Of a DNA stretch of 64,000 bases, positions 45,359 to 53,350 are shown piece by piece. Position 1 is the stretch's first letter, and every line of letters begins with the position of its first letter. The notes under the pieces were generated by a model that was given only the letters and a program-made list of their open reading frames with translations, did not search any database and was not told the origin of the DNA. Made by a program: the position numbers and the translations under genes. The DNA is from Pseudomonadota bacterium (GTDB lineage: Bacteria > Pseudomonadota > Gammaproteobacteria > UBA9214): the NCBI GenBank assembly GCA_041395565.1, contig JAWLAI010000006.1:248001-312000 (forward strand), in the 5' to 3' direction.

Positions 45359-45772
45359 TCACTGGCCGAGACGCAGGGTTTCCAGCAGCAGCTGCTTGGA
45401 GGCGTTGGCCACCTCGACGTTGCTCTGGTAGGAGCGTGAGGCCGAAATCATGTTTGCCATTTCCTCGATCATGTTGACGTTGGAGAGGTACACATAACCA
45501 TCCGCGTCGGCCTGCGGGTGCTGCGGGCTGTATTCGCGATTGACCGGTGCCTGGCTCTCCACCACACCGGAGACCTGCACCTGAACCGCTGCCGGATCGC
45601 CTTGTATCGCATCCATCACCGCTGCAAATACCGGCTGCCGTGCATGATAGGCGGAATCCGGACTCCCGCTCACCACCTCGGCATTGGCCATGTTGCTCGC
45701 CACGGTATTAAGGCGCACGGTCTGTGCACTCATGCCGGAGCCGGCGATATCGATGATACTGAACAGTCCCAT
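45359..45772 (-). CDS. flgC: Flagellar proximal rod protein FlgC
   Basis: The 137-residue rod subunit begins MGLFSIIDIAGSGMSAQTVRLNTVASNMANAEVVSGSPDSAYHARQPVF. It ends VNMIEEMANMISASRSYQSNVEVANASKQLLLETLRLGQ. Both segments are diagnostic. It begins 3 bases after the flgB stop. Confidence 0.95.
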   Translation of the reverse strand: MGLFSIIDIAGSGMSAQTVRLNTVASNMANAEVVSGSPDSAYHARQPVFAAVMDAIQGDPAAVQVQVSGVVESQAPVNREYSPQHPQADADGYVYLSNVNMIEEMANMISASRSYQSNVEVANASKQLLLETLRLGQ

Positions 45773-45775
45773 CCG

Positions 45776-46165
45776 CTATTCTCCCTTGATAGCCGTCATC
45801 AGGCCGCTGATCTTTCCGCTCAGGAAGCGCAGGCTGGTCCGGTAGCGCACGGCATTCTCGGCAAATTTCGCTTGTTCGATCTGGGTGTCGACCGTATTTC
45901 CGTCCAGGGCGGACTGACTCGGCACGCGATACATCGTCTGCACACCGCCGCCACCGCCCGCTAACTGCATGTGCCCGGCATGTGTGGTGGTCAGTGCGGT
46001 TGCGCCCTGTGCTGCGCTGAGCGCATTGCGGAAATCCAGGTCCCGCGCCTTGTAGTTGGGTGTGTCCGCGTTGGCGAGATTCGAGGCGAGCAGTTCTCCG
46101 CGCCGCGCCCGCAACTGCAGGGCATCGGCATGTACACCAAACGCGCGGTCGATTATCGATGGCAT
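45776..46165 (-). CDS. flgB: Flagellar proximal rod protein FlgB
   Basis: The 129-residue rod protein starts MPSIIDRAFGVHADALQLRARRGELLASNLANADTPNYKARDLDFRNAL, the FlgB signature. The ATG at 46165 is supported by homology. An upstream start would add 12 residues. It is the first gene of the flgB-L run and follows a sigma-54 promoter. Confidence 0.95.
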   Translation of the reverse strand: MPSIIDRAFGVHADALQLRARRGELLASNLANADTPNYKARDLDFRNALSAAQGATALTTTHAGHMQLAGGGGGVQTMYRVPSQSALDGNTVDTQIEQAKFAENAVRYRTSLRFLSGKISGLMTAIKGE

Positions 46166-46201
46166 GTCGCACCTCGTGATTCCAGCCAGTGCCTCACACA
46201 A

Positions 46202-46217
46202 AGCAAGCGACGTGCCA
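46202..46217 (-). promoter_or_regulatory. Sigma-54 promoter of the flgB operon
   Basis: On the minus strand TGGCACGTCGCTTGCT (46217-46202) fits the TGGCACG-N4-TTGCW consensus closely. The predicted start is near 46191, 26 bases before the flgB ATG. Early flagellar rod and hook operons are RpoN-dependent in many polar-flagellated gammaproteobacteria. Confidence 0.85.
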
Positions 46218-46506
46218 GCTCTGCCGCAGCAGCCGGATTCCGTCCGGTTTCATGCAGCGCGCACACCAACGTTTCCTGCACAAACAGTGGCTTAGTGAAC
46301 GCGGACCAGACGCATCGCAGATACCGCCGGCGCGGCAGACGGCAGCGGGCGGCACTGACGGGCGGCAAACACTTGCCGGCGGCGGCAAGCCCCATCCGCG
46401 TCACGGCAACTCCGAGCGCATAGTGAGCTCAATATTCCGGTTCCCAGCGCCGATTTAACCGGCAGGTACACGATTTGCGCCGGCCCCTTGCCGGCCGGTC
46501 TATACA

Positions 46507-46522
46507 TGGCATGCAAATTGCT
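46507..46522 (+). promoter_or_regulatory. Sigma-54 promoter of the flgA-flgM-flgN operon
   Basis: TGGCATGCAAATTGCT fits TGGCAYG-N4-TTGCW with GG at 46508-46509 and GC at 46520-46521. The predicted start is near 46534, 33 bases before the flgA ATG. It is divergent from the flgB sigma-54 site about 290 bases away. The 401-base gap 46166-46566 between flgB and flgA carries these two sites and no gene. Confidence 0.85.
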
Positions 46523-46566
46523 GCGGCAATCGTAGGATATGTATAGCAATCTGCATGGAGCGAACA

Positions 46567-47274
46567 ATGGATAGAAGACGACTTGCATACGGAATTGCGC
46601 TGGCCGGGTCACTTGCTGCGACCGCTGTGCCGGCAGCCCCCTTCCAGGACCACGCTTCGATCCGCCAAACCGCCGAGCAGTTCATTTCGGATCTGGTGCA
46701 GGCCAATTACGGCCAGACTCCCGAAGTGCACGCGAGTAAGCTGGATGCCAGGCTGCGCCTGAGCCGTTGCGACGAACCGCTGGAGGCCTTCCAGCCGCCC
46801 GGGGGTAAGACGATTGGCAATATTACCGTTGGCGTGCGCTGCAATAGCGCCAAATCATGGTCGCTGTATGTTCCCGTGAAAGTCAGCATCTACGATAAGG
46901 TCGTCGCCGCGGCACGACCGCTTGCCCGCGGTGACATAATCAACAGCGGCGACGTCAAGCTGGTGGAGCGCGATCTCGCCCAGCTTCAATCCGGCTATTT
47001 CAGCGATCCGGACGAGGTTTCCGGAATGGAAGTTACCCGCACCATCAGTCTCGATGCTGCACTGACCAACAATCTGGTCAAGTCGCCGTTGCAGGTTCGG
47101 CGCGGGCAACAGGTCATACTGGTTGCCAATAGCGGTGGCCTCGAGGTACGCATGTCGGGCGAAGCACTTGCAGATGGCGCTGCGGGTGACCGCATCAAGG
47201 TACGCAATCTCAGTTCCAAGCGTGTGGTTGACGGAACCGTGACCTCGGCGACTACCGTGCTGGTCGCAATGTAG
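46567..47274 (+). CDS. flgA: Flagellar P-ring assembly chaperone FlgA
   Basis: FlgA is a periplasmic chaperone for FlgI. The 235-residue precursor has a signal peptide (LAYGIALAGSLAATAVPAAP). The SAF domain (YDKVVAAARPLARGDIINSGDVKLVERDL) and the C-terminal VRRGQQVILVANSGGLEV-type segment follow. The ATG at 46567 has GGAGCG at a good distance. An ATG 12 bases upstream overlaps that ribosome binding site and is less likely. Confidence 0.92.
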   Translation: MDRRRLAYGIALAGSLAATAVPAAPFQDHASIRQTAEQFISDLVQANYGQTPEVHASKLDARLRLSRCDEPLEAFQPPGGKTIGNITVGVRCNSAKSWSLYVPVKVSIYDKVVAAARPLARGDIINSGDVKLVERDLAQLQSGYFSDPDEVSGMEVTRTISLDAALTNNLVKSPLQVRRGQQVILVANSGGLEVRMSGEALADGAAGDRIKVRNLSSKRVVDGTVTSATTVLVAM

Positions 47275-47309
47275 CCGCGCAATGAGGATCGTGTAAGCAG
47301 GAGCGCAAC

Positions 47310-47627
47310 ATGCCAATCGAATTCAGGAATCCACTGGCAACCCAGGGTAGCCTGCTTGCAAGGTTACGCACGATGATCGGCAGGAGCGAGTCCGGTTCCG
47401 ACGTGACTGCAGCTGCTGCCGGTACCGAGTCAGCCAGCAGTAACGATCGCGTGAGCCTGTCCAGCGACGCGCTGGACCTCGCCAGCGGCCAACCGCTGCC
47501 GCTCAGCGCCACCTACCCGGATGCAAGCAGGGTCGCCGAACTGAAGCAGGCCATTGAGAACGGCAACTTCAGGATAGATTCCGACCGCATTGCTAGCAAG
47601 GTAAGCCTGCTGTACGGCAGGCGCTAA
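47310..47627 (+). CDS. flgM: Anti-sigma-28 factor FlgM
   Basis: FlgM holds FliA inactive until hook completion exports FlgM. The 105-residue protein has a disordered Ser/Ala-rich N-terminus and the FliA-binding C-terminal part (DASRVAELKQAIENGNFRID then IASKVSLLYGR). It lies between flgA and flgN, the usual place. The start is at the ATG preceded by AGGAGC. Confidence 0.9.
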   Translation: MPIEFRNPLATQGSLLARLRTMIGRSESGSDVTAAAAGTESASSNDRVSLSSDALDLASGQPLPLSATYPDASRVAELKQAIENGNFRIDSDRIASKVSLLYGRR

Positions 47628-47641
47628 CTGGAGCACAGAGC

Positions 47642-48130
47642 ATGCACGGCAGAACTCGAACATGTCATCTGCAGATACGCGACCTGTTGCACAGCGAGAT
47701 CGAACTGATGAAGCGGTTCGAATCCGTGCTTGCAGGCGAATATCGCGCCATAACGGAACGCGAAATCGTCCTGCTGGAGCAGATCATCACGGACAAATCC
47801 CACCTGCTCGAACAACTCGCCAGCTTGGAACACGAACGCACGCAGGCCGTCACCTCGGCCGGCTTCGGCACCGGCCCCGCTGCCATGGCAGACTGCCTGC
47901 GGGATGCCGAACCGGATCTCGCACTACCGGCCCTATGGCATGAACTGCAGAAAACAGCACGCGACTGCCAGGACATGAACCGGAAAAATCAACACCTCGT
48001 CGACCTGTGCAGCCGCCACACGCGTAATGTCCTGCATGTGCTGCGCGGCGAGGAACCCGGACAGCAGACCTATCTCAGCGATGGTGAGACCGATGACCGA
48101 CACTGCAGCCGGTCGCTCGCGAAGGTCTAG
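47642..48130 (+). CDS. flgN: Flagellar export chaperone FlgN
   Basis: FlgN is the chaperone of FlgK and FlgL. The 162-residue helical protein contains LLHSEIELMKRFESVLAGEYRAITEREIVLLEQIITDKSHLLEQLASLE and CQDMNRKNQHLVDLCSRHTRNVLHVLRG, typical of FlgN. It starts 14 bases after the flgM stop. Its last codons are followed by a palindromic repeat. Confidence 0.9.
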   Translation: MHGRTRTCHLQIRDLLHSEIELMKRFESVLAGEYRAITEREIVLLEQIITDKSHLLEQLASLEHERTQAVTSAGFGTGPAAMADCLRDAEPDLALPALWHELQKTARDCQDMNRKNQHLVDLCSRHTRNVLHVLRGEEPGQQTYLSDGETDDRHCSRSLAKV

Positions 48131-48164
48131 GACCTGTCCCAAAATACTCCTTTGGTTTGATATC

Positions 48165-48233
48165 GTCATGCCCGCGGCGGCGGGCATCCAGCAGCGCCAG
48201 TGAGCACTGGATTCCCGCCTACGCGGGAATGAC
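48165..48233. repeat. REP-like palindromic repeat (GTCATGCCCGC...GCGGGAATGAC)
   Basis: Two inner hairpins, GCCCGC/GCGGGC at 48170-48184 and ATTCCCGC/GCGGGAAT at 48211-48230, are enclosed by the ends GTCAT and ATGAC. This type of GTCAT-framed repeat is widely dispersed in proteobacteria. It occupies the otherwise empty 272-base gap 48131-48402 between flgN and motB. Confidence 0.7.
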
Positions 48234-48402
48234 AACCGTGTGCCCCTGTAATGCAAATCGGTAATGTGAGATAGGCTCCGGAATCTAGCCTGCTATCGCG
48301 CTCAGCCCACGCCGCTGCCGGCAACACGCGCCGGCATCCCGTCTCCCGCCATGGCTTGCTGCAATCGATCAGGAGCGACAGCCGCGGCAGACCGCCCCCG
48401 AA

Positions 48403-49374
48403 CTACTTACTGTCACATCCCGGGCAGGGATCGACGAGTATGCTGTCCATAGGACTGCCAGGCGCTGCCTGTACCTGTTCTGACTGGCTGGTCACCGGGC
48501 CGCCCTGAGTGTCCGCCGTCACCGCCTCTGCCACCGGCTCGCTGCCGGCCTGCTCCGGACTGCCGAACGATCTGTCGTAGAGCAGCGTAACCTCGACCCG
48601 GCGGTTGCGTGCCCGCCCCTCGGGCGTGTCGTTGCTATCCACCGGCATGATATCGCCATAGCCCTCGACTCGAAACCGGTTCTTCGGAATTCCCCCCTGC
48701 CGCATCAGCTCATGCACGACGGTAACAGCGCGCGAGGCAGACAGTTCCCAGTTGGAGCGGAAATGAGAATTTGCAATCGGCACGGAATCCGTATGCCCCG
48801 CGACCACCACTGAGCCGGGGTTCGACCCAATGGTACGCGCCATTTTTTCCAGCACCGATTTGAATGGCTCGATCAGCAGGTTGCTCGCCGAGGCGAACGA
48901 TCCGCGCTCCAGGATTCTGATCACGATAGTCTCGTCGACGATATCGACCTCGACGAATCCGTCATTGATCTCCGATTCCAGCGCCAGGCGCAGACGCTCT
49001 TTCTCTGCCTGTAACGCCTCCTCGAATGCCTTGGACGGTTTGGGTATCTCCAGATATTGACGGAAATCATCCGTGGTGACCTGTCGCATTTCATTCTGCG
49101 GAGTGGATTCGTCAGGCTTGCCTGCACTGAACTCCTGCGCAATGATATTGATACCCTTGGGCGGATCCTTGACATTGATCTCGCGCTGGATACCGAAGGC
49201 ATCCCGCATGGATCCGGCAACTTGCTTGTATTTTTGCTGATCCATCTCCGAAAAGGAGAAAAGCAGCACGAAAAACGCCAGCAGCAGCGACATCAAATCC
49301 GCGAAGGTGAGTACCCAGGCGGGGATACCTGCCGGACACTTGGGCGGTGGCGGGCAATCGCAGTTTTCAGCCAT
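48403..49374 (-). CDS. Flagellar stator protein, MotB/PomB type
   Basis: The 323-residue stator subunit has a helix with the ion-binding Asp26 (TFADLMSLLLAFFVLLFSF). The plug region and DPPKGINIIAQEFSAGKPDE are typical of PomB. The C-terminal OmpA-like domain has VVVAGHTDSVPI and RVEGYGDIMPVDSNDTPEGRARNRRVEVTL. It ends in a Pro/Glu-rich tail with CPGC. The resemblance to PomB suggests sodium drive, but this cannot be proved by sequence. Confidence 0.92.
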   Translation of the reverse strand: MAENCDCPPPPKCPAGIPAWVLTFADLMSLLLAFFVLLFSFSEMDQQKYKQVAGSMRDAFGIQREINVKDPPKGINIIAQEFSAGKPDESTPQNEMRQVTTDDFRQYLEIPKPSKAFEEALQAEKERLRLALESEINDGFVEVDIVDETIVIRILERGSFASASNLLIEPFKSVLEKMARTIGSNPGSVVVAGHTDSVPIANSHFRSNWELSASRAVTVVHELMRQGGIPKNRFRVEGYGDIMPVDSNDTPEGRARNRRVEVTLLYDRSFGSPEQAGSEPVAEAVTADTQGGPVTSQSEQVQAAPGSPMDSILVDPCPGCDSK

Positions 49375-49396
49375 TCGATGTCATCAGGCAACCGCC

Positions 49397-50173
49397 TCAG
49401 GCGGCCGCCTCCTTCTCTTCCTTGGCGAATTCGCGCTGCGTGACCGGAAGATAGGTTTTCAGCAGATCCTCCACGACACGTGGATTGAGCCCGGCCTGAA
49501 TTGCCGAGATACCCTCCAGGATTAGCGACTTCGTCATTCGTTCCTGCTTGCTGCGCAATGACAGCTTGTCGGCTATCGGCAATGCAATCGCGTTGGCGAT
49601 CACCGCACCATAGAGCGTCGTCAACAGGGCGACGGCCATGGCCGGACCGAGCGCCTTCGGGTCACTCATGTTGGCCATCATCTGCACCAGACCGATCAGC
49701 GTGCCTATCATGCCCATCGCGGGGGCGACATCACCAATCGACTTGAAGATACTCTGCCCTTCTTCGTGCCGCTCAATAGTGAGATTGATATCGTTGGACA
49801 GCATCTTGCGCACGAAATCCGCATCGTTGCCATCAACGACAAGCATGACGCCCCGCCGCAGAAATTCATTTTCTATTTCCACCTGTTCCAGTCCAAGCAC
49901 CCCTTCCTTGCGCGCGATATTCGACAGCTCGACGCATTTTTCTATCAATTCCCTGGGCGTTTGCATCTTGTGGAGAAATGCCTTCGCCGCCGCCTTCATG
50001 GCATGCACGGCAACTGACAACGGATACTTCATCAGTACGACGGTCATGGTGCCCGCCACAACGATCATGAGTCCGGGCCCATTCACGAAAATGGCGAAAC
50101 TGCCACCCATCAGGATGGCGGCGGTGATAGCGCTGAGAGTACCTACCAGGCCGATTAAGGTAGCGAGATCCAT
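49397..50173 (-). CDS. Flagellar stator protein, MotA/PomA type
   Basis: The 258-residue partner starts MDLATLIGLVGTLSAITAAILMGGSFAIFVNGPGLMIVVAGTMTVVLMKYPL, with four membrane helices. The cytoplasmic loop has LSNIARKEGVLGLE. The final helices read IGDVAPAMGMIGTLIGLVQMM and TTLYGAVIANAIALPIADKL. This is PomA-like. It is upstream of the motB-type gene with 22 bases between. Confidence 0.94.
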   Translation of the reverse strand: MDLATLIGLVGTLSAITAAILMGGSFAIFVNGPGLMIVVAGTMTVVLMKYPLSVAVHAMKAAAKAFLHKMQTPRELIEKCVELSNIARKEGVLGLEQVEIENEFLRRGVMLVVDGNDADFVRKMLSNDINLTIERHEEGQSIFKSIGDVAPAMGMIGTLIGLVQMMANMSDPKALGPAMAVALLTTLYGAVIANAIALPIADKLSLRSKQERMTKSLILEGISAIQAGLNPRVVEDLLKTYLPVTQREFAKEEKEAAA

Positions 50174-50290
50174 TGCTGTCGTGGCTCCTTGCCTGCATTA
50201 CTGCCATCCTCAGGGATGGCGTTTCCCCGTTGTTTCTGAGCTGCATGCAGCCCGGCGGGTACCCGGTCATGCCTGTACCGGATACCCGCT

Positions 50291-50317
50291 GTGTCGGACA
50301 AATACGCTGAAACTTTA
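50291..50317 (-). promoter_or_regulatory. Possible sigma-28 promoter of the stator genes
   Basis: On the minus strand TAAAG begins at 50317. TCCGACAC lies at 50298-50291, with 15 bases after TAAA. The -35 is perfect, while the -10 keeps CCGA and one further base of GCCGATAA. It is about 118 bases before the motA-type start. Stator genes are commonly sigma-28 controlled. Confidence 0.45.
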
Positions 50318-50460
50318 TTACTGCACAACGTGTTGACGGCAGCACCCCGCATGCACATTACACCCGCGGGCGGCACCGCCACTGGGCCCGGACGCGGCGC
50401 CGGCAAACCACCTCCGGCGCGGCCACCCTCCTGCGTACGGCGCCTGCGCCCAATGGTATA

Positions 50461-50487
50461 TAAAGAGGCCCCTGTTATTGCCGATAT
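50461..50487 (+). promoter_or_regulatory. Sigma-28 (FliA) promoter of the STAS gene
   Basis: TAAA (50461-50464), 15 bases, then GCCGATAT (50480-50487), matching the consensus at all but the last position. The start site would be near 50494, 77 bases before the STAS start codon. It makes the STAS gene, and possibly the next one, part of the late flagellar regulon. The gap 50174-50570 holds this site and the divergent stator promoter but no gene. Confidence 0.75.
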
Positions 50488-50570
50488 CGGTTCGAACAGG
50501 ATCAGTTCAGGTACGGCGGGCAGCAGCAGGGATGCCGGCATCAATCAGCCAGGGATTGGATACAACGCAT

Positions 50571-50873
50571 ATGGGATGCACAACTCGCTGTTACTTGCAT
50601 GACAACACCATTGTACTCGGCGAACATCTCGGCGGGATCGATACACATGAGTTTTGCGACCAACTGGATACCGTCAATCCGGATTTCGACGTGATAGTCG
50701 ACGGCTCCAGGGTACAGGACATCGACACATCCGCCCTGCAGTTACTAGCTGCGCTGGCGATCCACCTGCGCAACAATGGACACCGGCTGTGCTGGATATC
50801 ACCATCGAGCAGCCTGCTCGCCACGGCCCTGCTGAGCGGCCTGTCGGATCAGCTTGGACTGGATGTTCCCTGA
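50571..50873 (+). CDS. STAS-domain protein, anti-sigma-antagonist or toggle type
   Basis: The 100-residue protein has the STAS pattern: VLGEHLGGIDTHEF, DVIVDGSRVQDIDTSALQLLAAL (possible phospho-acceptor Ser54 in DIDTSAL) and RNNGHRLCWISPSSSLLATAL. STAS proteins relay partner-switch or stator-associated signals. The start is uncertain: the ATG at 50571 has only a weak AGGG upstream, and an ATG at 50532 is possible. It lies downstream of a sigma-28 promoter. No anti-sigma kinase is near. Confidence 0.75.
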   Translation: MGCTTRCYLHDNTIVLGEHLGGIDTHEFCDQLDTVNPDFDVIVDGSRVQDIDTSALQLLAALAIHLRNNGHRLCWISPSSSLLATALLSGLSDQLGLDVP

Positions 50874-51049
50874 TCTGTTGTACCTACGTGTGATGCATGC
50901 GGCGGAAACCGTACCACCGCAATCGGACCGGTGAGCGCACCAGACCTGGATTTTTGGAAAACGCGAAAAACTCGACAGATTGCTGCCGCGGCTGCCCATA
51001 AGCTTCGACTGTCAGTAACGGCAAGCCCGCGCAACGAGGGAATACGAAT

Positions 51050-51454
51050 ATGAACAGCCAGAGGTTCGGACAGTTCCTTGTCGCAAGGGGCTTGCTAACA
51101 GAGGCAGAACTTTCCGCGGCGGTCGAGCTTCAGCTGTCACGGCAGTCACTGCTGGGGCAGGTCGCGATACGGGAACAGTACATGACCGTCAGGCAGGTCA
51201 TGGACGTGCTGCGCAGCCAGGCCGGCACCAACATGCAGTTTGGCGAGGTCGCCGTGCAGCTTGGTTACCTGGACGAACCGGATGTCGAGGAGCTGCTCAA
51301 TCTACAGGCCAGCACCAGGCCGCAACTGGCGGACATCCTTATCGAACAGGGAAAATTGTCAGCGGAGAGCTACCTCAGGACACTGGATGAATTCCACGCC
51401 AGCCCGTTGGATAGCAGCCCACCTGCCAGGGCCGCCGGCAATTCTGAAAGATAA
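51050..51454 (+). CDS. Stand-alone four-repeat MshEN-like protein (possible c-di-GMP binder)
   Basis: The 134-residue protein is built almost wholly of repeats with the pattern hhG-xx-h-hxxG-hh. They are RFGQFLVARGLLTEAELSAA (5-24), LLGQVAIREQYMTVRQVMDV (34-53), QFGEVAVQLGYLDEPDVEEL (63-82) and QLADILIEQGKLSAESYLRT (92-111). This is the MshEN repeat that binds c-di-GMP in MshE (22039-23748 here), without an ATPase domain. Only repeats 1 and 3 keep both the FG/LG and the later G. The ATG follows a GAGG-type ribosome binding site. Confidence 0.75.
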   Translation: MNSQRFGQFLVARGLLTEAELSAAVELQLSRQSLLGQVAIREQYMTVRQVMDVLRSQAGTNMQFGEVAVQLGYLDEPDVEELLNLQASTRPQLADILIEQGKLSAESYLRTLDEFHASPLDSSPPARAAGNSER

Positions 51455-51576
51455 GGCCGGAGTCAGCCTCTAGACCCGGCGCGCGCACAGGCTGCTAACG
51501 CGCAAGGTCCGGAACATTTCCAGATCCTGCCCGTGGCAGTAACGGCGATGATCCTGGTCGAAGGCAGACCGCAGGT

Positions 51577-53184
51577 CTATGCGGCAGGTGCCGCGTTATC
51601 GCCGAGTCCGGCACCGTTCTCCAGCGCCATGGAATAGACCAGGCAGCGGTTGCGGCCGTTCCTTTTCGCGACATACAGCGCCTTGTCCGCGGCCTCCACC
51701 AAATCCTCCACCGAGGCAAATGCGACGCCCTCCCCCATAACGGCAACACCTATGGAGGCGGTAACGTTGATTTCTTTGTCGACGCCGACGCGGTGCCTCA
51801 GACTACGGAACATGTTCACGAGTCTTTCGGCAATGACCCGTGCAGTGCTCTCACCACGCCCTGGCGTGACGATCACGAATTCCTCGCCACCATAGCGGGC
51901 CACGATATCGTCGTCACGAGTACCTTCCGAGAGCACTCTCGCTGCGCGCTGCAGCACCTGGTCACCCGCCTGATGGCCATAGGTATCATTAACCTTCTTG
52001 AAATGGTCAAGGTCAACAAACATCACTATCAACGGCCAGTCACGCTCACTGGCCATGGAAAACTCGTGCGCGAGTTTCTGGTCGAGGAAGGCCCTGTTAT
52101 AGAGCCCGGTCAAACCGTCGCGGCGCGAGTGCTCCTCGAGTTCTCGGGTTCTCGATTCCAGCACCTCTGCCGTTTCCTGTAGTCGGTCGGCCTGCTGCAG
52201 CGTCTGGAGATTCATCATCATGAGCATCTCCTTCGCATTGTCCAGCAGCGTGTCTGAATAGTTGTAATCACTGAGATCGGTATTGAAAATATCCTGCACT
52301 TCGGCGAGATCCGCATTCAGGGCGACCAGCATCTCGCGGAAGGCGCTCTCGTCTATCCCCAGGCGCGCGCGGGTTGCCTCGGCAACGATCTGCAGGTTGT
52401 TCTTTTCGCTTGGACTCTGTATCGCATCAACAATCTGTCCTGCAACCGCTACACAATGCAAAAGTTTGCCCATCTCGGCGACATCTTCTGCAACCCTGTC
52501 GGCATGACTGTACTTCACCGCCTCCAGCAGATAACCGGGAAAACCCCATTTTTCCAGTATCCAGCGGCCTATGACTGCATGATCGGCCCCGAGTTTGGCG
52601 CACTCGCCTGCCGCAAGCGCAGCGTGATCGTGCTGGTCGACTCCGAGACTGCGATAGAACTTGGGTTCCATCTTGTCGATCACCAGCATACCGATGTCCT
52701 GCAACAGGCCGGCCAGGAATAGCTCTTCCTTGGTGCGCAATCTGATCGCCGCCCCCAGGCGCCGCGCACAGGTGGCTGATGCGAGCGAACGTTTCCAGAA
52801 GAGATTGTAGTTGAAGCCCTGATCGGCGTTGTTGTGCATGGTCGAAGCCAGCGAAAAGCTAAGCGCCAGCATCAGGGTGCCATTAAGCCCCAGCAAGGTT
52901 ATCGCCTGATGCAGGGTCTCGGTCTTGCGCCGCAATGCATAAATAGGGGAGTTGGCCACCCGCAGGACCTTCGCAGCGAGCGCCGGGTCGGTGCTGATGA
53001 TGTCGGATACCATACCGATATCGACTTCCGGGTCCTGGGCAAGCTCGATGACCCGCAATGCCACCACCGGCGGGCTGGGCAGATTTGTGCAACGCTCAAG
53101 CCGTGCCTGAAGCTGCTCGCTAAGCTGCGATTCCGTGTTCACATTCACACTCCCTGTGATCATTCCTTGCTCTGCCGCCGGCAT
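51577..53184 (-). CDS. HDOD-GGDEF diguanylate cyclase
   Basis: The protein joins an N-terminal HDOD domain (LPSPPVVALRVIELAQDPEVDIGMVSDII through LFLAGLLQDIGMLVI) to a C-terminal GGDEF domain with an intact YGGEEF at 431-436 and an RDDD inhibitory site six residues earlier. It should make c-di-GMP. The chosen start at 53184 gives 535 residues. An ATG at 53163 is equally possible. A longer N-terminal frame from 53265 has no support. It lies beside motility genes. Confidence 0.85.
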   Translation of the reverse strand: MPAAEQGMITGSVNVNTESQLSEQLQARLERCTNLPSPPVVALRVIELAQDPEVDIGMVSDIISTDPALAAKVLRVANSPIYALRRKTETLHQAITLLGLNGTLMLALSFSLASTMHNNADQGFNYNLFWKRSLASATCARRLGAAIRLRTKEELFLAGLLQDIGMLVIDKMEPKFYRSLGVDQHDHAALAAGECAKLGADHAVIGRWILEKWGFPGYLLEAVKYSHADRVAEDVAEMGKLLHCVAVAGQIVDAIQSPSEKNNLQIVAEATRARLGIDESAFREMLVALNADLAEVQDIFNTDLSDYNYSDTLLDNAKEMLMMMNLQTLQQADRLQETAEVLESRTRELEEHSRRDGLTGLYNRAFLDQKLAHEFSMASERDWPLIVMFVDLDHFKKVNDTYGHQAGDQVLQRAARVLSEGTRDDDIVARYGGEEFVIVTPGRGESTARVIAERLVNMFRSLRHRVGVDKEINVTASIGVAVMGEGVAFASVEDLVEAADKALYVAKRNGRNRCLVYSMALENGAGLGDNAAPAA

Positions 53185-53350
53185 GGACTCCCGGGATCGT
53201 TCCGGCTTGCCGGCGCCCGCGACTTCCTGCCACGCGATTCCAAGGATGTATCGTCTCGCGCCCACAGATATTTAATACTTTAGTACTAGCGCCGAGGCGC
53301 AGCCACAACCCGGCCAGGCTTGATATCTGCTTACGAATCGTCCAGTTAGC

